NCBI RefSeq assembly: GCF_036711975.1 | Contig: NC_091976.1 | Coordinates: 4,898,001-4,962,000 of the forward strand | DNA from: Onthophagus taurus | Taxonomy: Eukaryota; Arthropoda; Insecta; Coleoptera; Scarabaeidae | Length of the DNA stretch: 64,000 bases | Reading direction: 5' to 3' | Shown: positions 29,070 through 39,467 of the stretch, piece after piece | How the letters are laid out: every line of letters begins with the position of its first letter | Position numbering within the stretch: position 1 is the stretch's first letter | Program-made: the position numbers and the translations under genes | Notes under the pieces: generated by a model | Database searches by the model: none | What the model was told of the DNA's origin: nothing | What the model saw: the letters and a program-made list of their open reading frames with translations, nothing else

Positions 29070-29620
29070 AAATATTAAAACCTAGTTGAAAAACAAATAG
29101 TTGAGACTAAAACTGTAAAGGATAAAAACGGATTAGTACTGAGGGACAACAAAAAGGCAGAACAGAAACAGATCAACAGATAACCACGAAAGAGTTAGAA
29201 ATGGTAATAAAAGAATAAAAAATGGAAAAGCTTCCGGTTAAGATAGATTAGACTAGAAGGAGGATTCAGGGATTACGTGGTTATTATATCTAGAAGCTAA
29301 AAAGTAGTAAATGAAAGTTTAAATATAAATAAATAGAATGTGAGTACAAAGGATTTTGGAATAAAGATAAACAAGTCGAAAACTAAAGTTATGGTAATAA
29401 GTAGTAATGCAAGATTGAAAATAGTGATTGATAAAATAAGCCAAAAGTTTAATATGTTAATATTATTTTCTTGTACTCTCAACATCTTCATTATGAAAAT
29501 CAAGCTTGTTTGCCATGAATAACGTTTAAAAGAAATATCATAGTTAGAATCCTCACACTCCTAAATTCATCTCTGCTAAAAAGCTGTACATAGCTAGAGG
29601 TAAGCTCTAATATTTTATTA
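29070..29620 (+). pseudogene. Non-LTR retrotransposon (LINE) reverse transcriptase scraps
   Basis: Short segments read ITTKELEMVIKE then KMEKLP (near 29175), and DFGIKINKSKTKVMVIS (near 29350). These are typical of the regions flanking the reverse transcriptase core in CR1, RTE and Jockey-type LINEs. The sequence between is deleted and no YxDD motif is visible. Confidence 0.45.
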
Positions 29621-29629
29621 AGTGTTTGC

Positions 29630-30000
29630 GTCACCTGAGATTTTCACGAATTTGTAACACACATAGTTTAATTGAATAAGTAACACTTTGTAATATACGA
29701 ACGTTATAAAACAAATATCTATATTAAATTATCTTCAGAAGCTATTGAATCTTGAATCTCATTTTTAATATGAAAAAGTCGCTAATATATTGCAATTAAT
29801 AATTATTTACTTGAACCAATTGTAGAAGAAAACATAAGAAGACAGAATGATTCAACTTTACAACAATTGAACACCCTAGTGCAAGAACCGGACATCTCCA
29901 CCTTTTGGCAAAATTGAGATGTCTGGTTCTAAATAAGTAAATATCACGTCTATCGTTCGGGGCAAGAATCAAACTTCCGTCTTGAACATGTTCAGTGTCT
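29630..30000. other. No gene seen
   Basis: AT-rich non-coding sequence with an imperfect inverted repeat around 29885-29935 (GAACCGGACATCTCCACCTT against GAGATGTCTGGTTC). Confidence 0.4.
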
Positions 30001-30049
30001 TGTTATTGCGCAGTATGCCGTATATTTTGTCGTTCGGTGTAAGAACAAG

Positions 30050-31055
30050 ACATGTGGTTTGCCCAGTGGGTTGTGGAACGGTCAGAAACGCAAAGTGCAT
30101 AGAGGTCAATGGTCTCGAAACATACGGAAGGTAAAACGTGCTTCGGGGACAGAATATTTAAATTCATGAAATCGTAAAAGTTGTAAAAGCCGCTTGTTCA
30201 TGCACAAGCATATGTTTCGAAAAGGTTGACGTAGACACTGCACAAGGGATTTTTAATAGTTTGTACCAGTTTACCACTCATTACAACTGTACCAGTAAAA
30301 CGCAAGAAAGTCAATCAGGCGGCCGTGGAATCTGGGACTAGTAAATCAAAGAGTGCAAATTCCGCAGACGTGGTAAGTTTTTATTTCATTTAGGTAGAAA
30401 TTTAATCTACTGATTTATTCATTAAACACACAGGTAAGACGTGGTGGCAATACCTTCAATGTTTGTAAACATGCTTTTATGTCCATCCATTGCATTACCA
30501 AAAGTCGTGTGGAACGTATTGCCAATCACGTTCTAGACATTGCACCACTAAATCAACATGAGAAACATACAACAAGACCTAATAAAATATCACTAGACAT
30601 CAACAATCAAATTTTGTTGATACCCACTTTAGAAGCTTTCCAAAATACCAAAGCCATTATCGCATGGGCCACTATTTTCTGTCTCCACTTTCAAAAATTT
30701 CGAAAATGTTCGAATTGTATTTGGAGATATATGAACCACAACAATTTGATCAATAAAAGAAAAATAAATCCAAATGTTAAATGTTTACTATCGGAAATAT
30801 TTTATTGAAAATTTCCACATTAGTTTTGGAAAACCGAAAACAGACACATGTCAAACTTGCGAAGAATATGACGTAAAAATTCCTGCTGCAGACAATACTG
30901 ATATAAAAACACAGTTAGAGGCAGAAAAGAAACTACATCTCCTTAAAGCTGGAACATTTTATGGAGACATAAAAGAAAAAACTGCACTTGCTATTGATAA
31001 TGGTCATATTGAAACAATTCACGCTGCCAGTTTAAATACAAACTTTTTGTAGTAA
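30050..31055 (+). pseudogene. Decayed transposon-derived gene (KVCK / FGRPKTDTC family)
   Basis: Fragments include a cysteine-rich N-terminal part, an apparent intron (GTAAG donor near 30372, acceptor near 30433), NTFNVCKHAFMSIHCITKSR, and YFIENFHISFGKPKTDTCQTC. These two last motifs occur together in a widespread invertebrate family of transposon-derived proteins of unknown mechanism. Stops and frameshifts interrupt every part. Confidence 0.4.
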
Positions 31056-31084
31056 ATTTTCTAGTAAAACTAATAATAATAAAC

Positions 31085-31730
31085 GGTATCTTGATTCCCA
31101 GAGCAATGAAAACTCTAGATAAGTCCAATCTACCAATATTCCGGCGAGAAAATAAAAAGGACTGGATGCCTCAAAATTTTTTTGGAGGCTGCTTTAAAAA
31201 TGGCTGTATTCCAGAAGTAAAAAAGTTTTTGAAACGAAAAAATTGGAGTTGGAAAGTTTTACTGCTCATTGACAATGCAGGTAGCCACAGTAGAGTTTAA
31301 TCATCCTAACGTAAAAATTGTATTTTCCTCCAAATTGTACATCATTGGTGCATCCATTAGATCAAGGAATCATTTCAACACTCAAGACATACTACATAAG
31401 ACTAGCATTCCAAAAATTTTTGAAAGACTGGAAAATGATAAAAATGTAACGCTTACTCAAGCTTTTTAGGTTGTGTTAGTTATAGATTTGGCTTGCAAGG
31501 AATTAAAACAGTCTACACTTCATGCGTGTTTGGGGACACCGTTGTTACCACAAATGGTTTAGAAAGGAAACTTTGTTCTATTTGAGGAAGCAGAACATAA
31601 CAGAATAATTTCTATTTTCAGATATGAACATTGATGATGTTTGGAAACTGTTTGAAGAACAAATTTTTAATGAGAAAAAGCTAATTGAACTACTAAATAT
31701 CTCCACTTCCAATTACGCTGACTAAAAAAA
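31085..31730 (+). pseudogene. Second pogo/Tigger-type transposase fragment
   Basis: The segments PIFRRENKKDWMPQNFFGG, FKNGCIPEVKKFLKRKNW and VLLLIDNAGSHS carry the second catalytic Asp of a DDE_1 transposase. A following frame (PNVKIVFSSKLY then ASIRSRN) holds what remains of the third. It lies immediately after the KVCK-family remnant and is heavily decayed. Confidence 0.65.
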
Positions 31731-32002
31731 TTAAAATGTTTAAAAAAATTTTAACTTTGAAGGTCTATATCTTAAGCATTTATGGGTTTATGGACTTAAA
31801 ATTTTTACACGAATTGTCATCATTTGATCACGTAGTTGCATACTTTCAAAAGTGATCTTAAACGATTTCTCATAATAACATTGCATTATTTGCAACTTAA
31901 TTTACAAACTCTATAAATTGAATTTTAAAGAAATTTAGATCCATTCCTAAACCCCACCTACTAACAAAATATTTTCCATTATATTGTATAATATTCTATG
32001 TA

Positions 32003-32033
32003 CTGAAGATGAAACATTAGTTTCGAAACATGT
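32003..32033 (+). other. Hammerhead-like motif, possible Penelope end
   Basis: CTGAAGA, a base, the stem GAAAC-ATTA-GTTTC, then GAAACATGTC. The order matches a hammerhead core with a very short stem III, but with one extra base between the core and stem II. Confidence 0.35.
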
Positions 32034-32094
32034 CTGCTTGAATAGAATTAAACATTTTAGTATTTCTCAAAAAGTTTTTACTTTTACCTACATC

Positions 32095-32965
32095 ATATTT
32101 TATTATATTAGAGAAATATGGAGAATTTCATCCCATTTATTGATAAATTATTATGGGAAATTTTTTAGAAACCTTTCTACAATTTTACACCCTTTATATC
32201 AATGCCTAAAGAAAGAAGTAAATTGGGTTTGGAAAGATGAATGCAATAAGGAGTTTAATTATATTAAAAACGCATTAACAGCACAAGATGTTTTAATTTC
32301 TTTTAATCAATCTTTGCCAATTAAAATTAATAATTTATGTATAATCTAGATAATTTTATTTAACTATCGCTATAAAATAGAATATGTTAGAGTTAGTTAA
32401 TATGTTTTGCAGACAAGAAATATGAATTTTCAATTGAAAGTAATTGCTTGGTTTGGAATAATAGAATAGTTATACCTGCAAAATTACAAAAACCCGTATT
32501 AGATCAATTGCATTTTACTCATTTAGGAATGTAAAATGAAAAGGTATAGTTGTGACTATAACAGTAAAACACCTAATAAGACTAAATTGAGAATATTAAA
32601 GTGGAGTTTATATTGATTATTGTGGATCATTTCCAAATAAAATGTTCTTTATCCCTTTGTCTACCAGCGGTACTTAAAAGTCTCGCAAAATATAGATATG
32701 TTCAGCTAATCAAAGCTAACGTTATTATTAGAATTTAAGTGGGACTTGGTGGGACTTCAAAGTACCGCTGGGTGATAAATAACATTTTATAAAATTTAAT
32801 TCTGGTAGGGAAGGGGTTATATTGGTTGACGCACATTCAAAGTGGGTGGAAGCTCATGTTATTAATTATAATACGACTCAATAAACAATAAAGATATTGA
32901 GAAAAGATTTGTCTATGTTTGGATTACCCAAGACAAAAAATGTATTATAGAGGGGAGAGAAACGT
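32095..32965 (+). pseudogene. Ty3/gypsy pol remnant (RNase H, integrase)
   Basis: Reading frames show RNLSTILHPLYQCLKKEVNW then CNKEFNYIKNALTAQDVLIS (end of reverse transcriptase and start of RNase H), SNCLVWNNRIVIPAKLQKPV (integrase N-terminal region), and VDAHSKWVEAHVINYNTT (integrase core with its first Asp). All are broken by stops and deletions. No LTRs were recognised. A small inverted-repeat element is embedded at 32661-32774. Confidence 0.7.
32661..32774. mobile_element. Small inverted-repeat element (MITE) within gypsy remnant
   Basis: The ends CCAGCGGTACTTAAAAGTC and GACTTCAAAGTACCGCTGG are inverted repeats bounding about 110 bases of non-coding DNA. CAGCGGTA-type ends resemble hAT elements. 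An 8-base duplication could not be confirmed. Confidence 0.6.
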
Positions 32966-32969
32966 GCTA

Positions 32970-34075
32970 TTTTTTTAAAGGTGAATAGGTATTAGTGAAA
33001 ATGTACCAAATTAATTCTTTTATTTGGAAAAAGGGGCAAATAGATACAGTTTTAGGCAATAATACAATCACAAAGTCTCCTTATTTTGGGTTGCTATTTA
33101 AAAAAATTAACTTTTGGATTGTGATCTCGATTTATATTTGATTATACTCGAATTCATAGCGTACCGATTCTTGGACATAAATTTAATTTTTAAGATTATT
33201 TTAAAGTTATTTTTTGAGTTTAATTTTAACGGATCAGAATCGAGTCGGGCACGATTCTCAAAAATGGAATCGATTCTTAAGAATCGAGTCGAGTACTCAA
33301 TACTTTTCAAATCTGAGTGGAGTCGACTAAATACCAAAAGTCCGACTCGTCATATCACTAACATTAACACAAAAAAGATTATAACTTGATCTTGATTAAT
33401 TTATGATCAAATTTCACAAAAAAAATAAATTATTACCTGTTAAACTGAGGAATTGTCTTCCAAACTTAGACTACAGGAAAACCATAGTTGGTGTCATTAT
33501 ATTGTTAATCCATATAACTTTCTTGAAGGTGTTTTTAACTTCAGTGCAAAGTTAACTACTGCACAACTAAGACAAATCGGTACTTTGAGGGTTGGTCACA
33601 CCTAAAATACACAAAAAATATTAGATAAAAATATATCCTACATTTTATACATCTAGAAATGTATTATTGTAACTAATCAGAAGTAAATGTCCTCAATGTA
33701 CCATAGATTTAGAATTTTAGAAGGACACACAATTTATGAATATATTGCATTATATTATCGTTTATAAATTATACAACTACAATTCAAGCTGAAGATGCGT
33801 AACGTTGCTTTGATATCATAGGAATTGATAAATAAAGTAGCATTACAGATTATGCAATTTCATTGAAATTTTATCTCTGAATGTTTGTCTGTGATTATAA
33901 AGCTAAGCTATGGTTTAATGCGATAATTGCGTTTATATAATATGCGTTTATTAATAATAAACGGTTTATTGAAAAATCCCTGAAACGGGTCTAAAGATGT
34001 AAATTTTTTCAAATTTTTTGGGTTTAGATTAATTGAATAAATAAAAAATTAAAATTAAGCTAAATGTTCAAATAG
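32970..34075. other. Non-coding, AT-rich; fragment with GAATCGA repeats
   Basis: No credible gene. Around 33230-33350 there are multiple TCGACTC/GAATCGAT motifs and a TCGATTCTTAAGAATCGA palindrome, possibly the end of an unrecognised MITE. Confidence 0.35.
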
Positions 34076-34079
34076 TGTA

Positions 34080-34395
34080 CCTTAGGCAGCTCCTAAACGA
34101 TTCTTAAATTCTTCCTGACAATTTCCTAATATATCAAGAATTATTCGCTGAACTTCTCTGGTTCTGATTTTTTGTTCATGCAAAGTATTTGGTCTAGTAG
34201 TGTAAACTTTACTCTTCAGATATCCCTAAAGGAATAAATCCAGTGGAGTCAAATCTGGCGATCTTGCAGGCCACTCGATTGGCCCTCTTCCCCCACAATC
34301 CATCAATTGGGAAATAATTGGTTTAAATAAGCTCGAACAGGAACTGCATAGTATGGTGTCGCGCCATCTTGTTGGAGAAATCACTGCCACTGAAA
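34080..34395 (-). pseudogene. Mariner-like transposase C-terminal remnant
   Basis: On the minus strand the sequence reads FLQQDGATPYYAVPVRAYLN, then GPIEWPARSPDLTPLDLFL, then YLKSKVYTTRPNTL. These are the second and third catalytic Asp regions of the same long-spaced mariner branch as the element at 11139-12454, but clearly a different subfamily. A stop and frameshifts break it. Confidence 0.7.
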
Positions 34396-34560
34396 TTAAA
34401 TTTATTAATTTTTATTTATTTGGGATGGAAACAGAATAGCAGGCACGAAAAATAACAAAAAAAAAATAAAATAGGCTTATACAAACTATACACCTATAAG
34501 GAGGCAATGTGTAATAACTTGCGAGTTCTGCAACGAAGGATGAAAAATAATGTAACTATA

Positions 34561-36180
34561 GGTTCGTTCCAACCGCACTTTTGACTGCCAATTGACAGTC
34601 ACCAGCCTGCGCAGTTGAAAAGTGCTGTTCCATCCGACCCGTGGACGTGCCGCGGACTGGTTGGCGACAAGTTGTCATGAGTTCCAACGACCGTCGGACG
34701 CGTTCATGTACGCGTCCGCGACAAATCAAATGCGTACCTGGTTTCGACGATGTACGGTTTGTCACGTTCTTTAGCGCTGGCGCGTAACAGAGCATAACTC
34801 ATTTCCAATTGTGCAGCCGGTCTGTTTGTATCTCTTATGGGTATCTTTACCATCTAGCGTGTCTGTCACGACGAGCTGAGTCTATATCTATGTGGCAAAT
34901 TACTGGCACTATTTCTCTGAAAATTTGCATATAGCGTTTATCCGAGGTGCTCGTTTCAGCTAAAATATTTTCAGTGTTCTCCAACTTCCGGTTATACTGA
35001 AAATGGACCCCAACTTCATTATTTTAAATGGAATGTACCAATTTTAATTGAATTTTTGAGATCCCCACTACATTTTAATACAATTTGATATAAGTCATCA
35101 TATGTCTAGAGTGCACCATTTATGGATTATTTCAGTTTTTTTGAAAATTATGGCAGATGCAACCCTTTACAATAAAAGTAATTTTTCGAAATTACACTCG
35201 AGTCCGGCCAAATATTCTCAGGGTTTGCAAAGAGAGGACCCATACTTTACATAAATTTTCCCCGAATTTCCCTATCTCGAAAAGTCGAAAACTTCATTTT
35301 TTTAAATGGCAACCCTAATTTGGGGGTTGCTTTTCATGTATTATGTAAGCTATGGGTCGTCTCTGTGGAAACTTTGGAAATATTTGGCCGGACTCGAGTG
35401 TAATTTCGAAAAATTATTTTTATTATGAAGGGTTGTATCTGTACAAATTTTCGAAATGACTGAAATAATTGAAAAATGGTGCACTCTAGACATATGATGA
35501 CTTTATCAAATTGTATTAAAATTTTCCGGGGATCTCGAAAATTCAATAAAAATTGTTAAAATAACGAAGTTGGGGTCCATTTCCGGTATAACCGCATGTT
35601 GAAGAAATCTGAAAATATTTTAGCTGAAACGAGCACTTCGGGTAAACCCGTATGCAAATTTTCATAAAAATAGTGCCAGTAGTTTGCCATATACATATAA
35701 GACTCAGCTCGTCGTGACAGACCCTGTACATTTGGATTTGGATTATTCTCTACTCTTTTACATGTTTCTGGTGTTTTGATTAACAAATTTTTAAGAACTT
35801 TTATTTCATATGTATGTTTTATGATAAGTTTCATAGACAAATTAATCAAAAAAGTGTAAAAATATGCATATTTTTATTTCATTTTTCTAGTAAGGGTTAT
35901 TACGTTTTTTTTTACATTTCTAATTAATGCTACTTTAGTTCATTATTGTTAAAAAAAATGAGTAAATGGATTTCGTTTGAAATGGTAAATTGTGGTTGCA
36001 GCGCTAACTATCGGCAGGGTTGGATATAAAACGTACATAGAAATTTCAAACCGTTCCAACAGCGTTAACGAAATGTACGCGTACACGAACGTGTCCACGG
36101 ACGAACATGCGCAGAAAAAAGTCCTGTACTAGTCGTGTACGCGTACACGATAAGTCAAATTTGTGCGGTTGGAACGAACC
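34561..36180. mobile_element. TIR element with TA duplication, copy 1 (GGTTCGTTCCAACCGCAC ends)
   Basis: Left end GGTTCGTTCCAACCGCAC at 34561 and its exact inverted copy ending at 36180 are each flanked by TA. The interior is non-coding. A second, more decayed copy of the same family lies at about 61459-62785. Copy 1 is interrupted by the giant palindrome 34861-35722, and copy 2 by an unrelated MITE at a nearby position. Confidence 0.85.
34861..35722. repeat. Giant palindrome (foldback element), arms of about 430 bp
   Basis: The left part beginning GTCTGTCACGACGAGCTGAG is repeated in inverted orientation as the right part, ending at 35722. Similarity continues through TCAGCTAAAATATTTTCAG and ATGGACCCCAACTTC, and on to AAATTACACTCGAGTCCGGC near the centre (about 35200 and 35395). 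The arms differ by scattered substitutions. No coding capacity is seen. It sits inside the TIR element 34561-36180. Confidence 0.85.
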
Positions 36181-36222
36181 TAATACAACTATGTTATTCT
36201 GTGGTTGCACCAAGATTCAAAC

Positions 36223-37502
36223 TAGGGATGGCAACGATATATCGATATATAACAAATATCGATATATTAGTTATAAAATATCGATTTATTTATATCGATT
36301 TTTTATTTCGATATATTGCTAAAACTATCGATATATTTTAAATATATCGGAAGAATATATCAATCGAAACGTGTTGCAAATGTTGCAATACGGGTTTTGA
36401 CTGGTGGCGCGGTGTGCAGAAAATAAGTACCAATAATAGCAACAATTCATTACGTCTGTCCCAACTGGCCAAAAGAACGATTCTAGAACCACAGTTGCTA
36501 TGGAAACCATACGATCTGACCAATCAAATCGTTTAAAATCGATTCTAGATCTGTTAAGCAAATCCGTTTTACCTTCTAGTAAAATTGCATTGAACGTGCT
36601 CTGTTATTTGAATTCAAAAAACGATTTGGGCAAATAGAAAATATGCATTTATTGGCTTGTGCCACAATTTTAGACCCGAGATTCAAGAATCTACACTTCA
36701 CTGATCCTGTGGCATGTACTTCGGCCTTAAATATTCTAAAACGGGACGTGTCAAAAAATTCTTTATTAGGAAAAGATACCAGCGATAACGAAACGCAAAC
36801 GACACTTCAATCATCGTCGACTAATGCCTATAACGAATCTTTCAGCTTATGGAATTACCATAACGAGTTAACAGTCACGAAGAGAAAGAAAAATGATTGT
36901 AATATTGATGGAGAAATTACTCAATATTTACAATCATCTGTCGTATATTCGCTAAATCAGTACCCACTTCTAATATGGGAAGAAATAAAAGGTGTTTTTC
37001 CTCCGTTTTATATACAGAAGTAGAAAAATATTTAGGGGTTGTTGCTACATCAGTGCCGTGCGAACGGCTATTTTCAAAAGCCGGAGCAACGGCTACAAAA
37101 ACTAGAAGCCGGCTAACAGGAAAGAGGCTGTCAAAACTTTTATTTTTACAATCTCTTCCAGATGAATATTGGAAATGAATTAAAGTTACGTTTTTAGTAG
37201 CACTTTATTCTTTTGTACAAATAAAGCTGATTTTATAATTACGAAAAATAAAACTGTTCTGAAACTTTGTCCATTATTCTATATTTTATTTCCATTTTTT
37301 CTTGCATATCATTGATTAGCAAGTATTGTAATATTTAAAAGAAACCTAAATTTAAAACAGTTATGTGTTATACAATGAAAATACTCTTATATCATATTTA
37401 TATGATATATTTTTTTCAATACATCGAATGTATAGATACATAGTTCTCGATATATCATATGAATCGATATATCGATATATAAATAAAAATTGCCATCCCT
37501 AA
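36223..37502 (+). mobile_element. hAT transposon with TAGGGATGGCAA ends
   Basis: Left TAGGGATGGCAA and right TTGCCATCCCTA form the terminal repeats, followed inside by long runs of ATCGATATAT repeats on both sides. The 8 bases outside are ATTCAAAC (left) and, after one extra A, GTTCAAAC (right), a target duplication with one mismatch as expected for an old hAT insertion. Confidence 0.85.
36610..37178 (+). pseudogene. hAT transposase, C-terminal part (ZBED-like), frameshifted
   Basis: The frame 36643-37023 contains LACATILDPRFKNLHF, the usual start of the region before the dimerisation domain, and a polar insert. The next frame (about 37020-37178) carries the hATC block YLGVVATSVPCERLFSKAG followed by RSRLTGKRLSKLLFLQSLP. 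A single TAG/frameshift around 37021 separates them. N-terminal zinc finger and most of the catalytic core are missing or unreadable. Confidence 0.75.
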
Positions 37503-37509
37503 GTTCAAA

Positions 37510-38670
37510 CCGGTTATAACTAGTCAGGTGACGTCACGCCCCCAGAGATGCCTTTATAAATAGAGAGTGGACTGAACATGTATTGTAGAACATTGTAGAT
37601 TATAGACAATAAAACGCATATTATTAATAAAATCTTCTTATTAAAAAGATTAAAAGATGTATTTGCCGTTTTTGCGTGGACGAAATTTTTACATAATTTG
37701 TAGAAGAGCAAATAATAATATTAATAACAATAAAATTACGAAATGTATTTATAAGTTCAACACAAAAATGTTTCGAAAATTCCTAGAAACAGCTTAAAGA
37801 GGCTGTTTGTTTGGAATAACATTATTTAATTTTTATGCCAAGGACAGTAGAATCGCATTTTTTTTTATTGTCTTTTTACCGACGAGGCCACCTTTACGTG
37901 ATAAAGAATGTTCAACTACCGTAATACGCGTTACTGATGTAATGATAATAAACGGTTATCACATTACCAACACTCGCTTAAAGTAAATGTTTGGGCAGCA
38001 ACTTTAGGTAATAAATTTATTGGTTATCACATTCTACGTGAAAATTTAAATGGTAATGGTGCCTCGATTTTTTAGAAAATCATGTATTCTAGATATTAGA
38101 AGATTAAACACTAAACCAGCCCAAACCATGCTTTGCTATGCATAATGGAGCTTGAGGTGTCGTAATTAGTTGAGTAACCATTTTCCGAATCGATAGATTG
38201 CTAGAGTCATGCGATTTCAATCCTTTAGATCACAGTTTGGTCGTATCTTAAGGAAAAATCTATGCATAGGTAAATTTACGTCAGCAGTTGCAAAACAGAA
38301 TTGAACATCACTTTATTGTCCATATAACCAATCCCCAACCGCTTAGAAAATTTATGCATTCTTCAGGAGAAATTAATTGACTGATTGTATATTTCATGAT
38401 TTTAGTCAAATTTATTTAAATTTTCTTCTTGTGATTCTTTGTTTATTTAATAATGAATTAAATACGGATGCCGTTACAAAAATTTTATACTAAGCAATCT
38501 CCAATTCTCAAGAAAATATTAATTTTAAAATGTTGTACCATTATGAATTTTTTAAATAACACTTTTTTTGCAGAAAAACGGGCAATAATATTTTTTATGA
38601 AAAGAAGAATGGCAAGTGTTGTACCATTTTAGAAACTTGACTAAACAGGCCATCTTTTAAAATAACCTGC
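37510..38670. other. No gene seen
   Basis: AT-rich non-coding DNA. A TTTATAAATAGAGAG box at about 37551 and AATAAA at 37609 occur, but without any reading frame that could be linked to them. Confidence 0.4.
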
Positions 38671-38733
38671 CAAGGGTGTTGTAATAAAATTATACTCGAA
38701 GAGAAACGATGAAAGAAATTTATTTTTATATAA

Positions 38734-38774
38734 GTGCTACATGTTTCGAGACTTAAAGTCTCTTCCTCAGGCAC
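38734..38774 (-). ncRNA. Hammerhead-like ribozyme motif at Penelope end (minus copy)
   Basis: This is the exact inverted counterpart of the motif at 43063-43103: GTGC stem I, CTGAGGA, a GAGAC...GTCTC stem II, GAAA, palindromic ACATGT as a minimal stem III, an A at the cleavage position, and GCAC. One additional A separates CTGAGGA from stem II, so activity is uncertain. Confidence 0.45.
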
Positions 38775-39467
38775 AACTAGAAACAAAACAAGGTAATGAC
38801 TAAGTTACAACATTATATCTATTATTTACCGTCAAGTTTTTAGGAAACAAAATCAGAAAAGGGAAAAATATTCATCGTCGAATGAATTCGATTACTTCAA
38901 AAATATATAAGTTTGGACAGATCAACGGTTAGATTTAAAATGTAAAGCCTTAAGGGATGTTAATAACAATTATTGTACGTGTCGAAAATTATTCCAAAAA
39001 TTAAAAAATCTAAAAAACACATGGTGCATTTCTGCAAGGTCACGTTGAAGAAGTCAAAATGGCTACTTACTTGTTTCATCGCTAAAATTCTTTTGTATTT
39101 CTAGGATATCAAAAAGTTTTGAAAAGTTATACTGTAAGAGAAAAAAGGTTAAATTTTAAATGATTCCTTTGAAATTGTTTCTAACTATAAACTTACAGAA
39201 TGAGATTTTATTCTGGGGCAAAGTGCGGGTCCAACCACGACGTAAGAAAAATTGTGGTGGACTGAATTATGGGTAGTTAGTCGTTATTTGTGAGGGAAAT
39301 TTAAAAATAGTAGGGGGGGGGGAAAATTTATTTAAAAACTTTAATTTTTTTAAAAAAACCTATCTTTTATAAATTTTGATGTTATGGAAAAAAGGTATAT
39401 ATAGAGAAAAAGTTGGGGAAGAGGGGAAATCGAAATACAAAAGAACTTCCATCAGGGTGAAAAAACC

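Noticed and set aside
34556-34795. Minus-strand 79-codon frame at the end of the TIR element
   Set aside because: It lies within the terminal region of a non-coding element that has a decayed second copy at 61.5 kb without that frame.
36230-36350. ATCGATATAT-rich stretches as an origin or satellite
   Set aside because: They are the subterminal repeats of the hAT element, present at both of its ends.
37551-37615. TATA box plus AATAAA near 37.55-37.61 kb as a compact gene or solo LTR
   Set aside because: No reading frame links them, no direct-repeat pair was found, and both motifs are common in AT-rich DNA.
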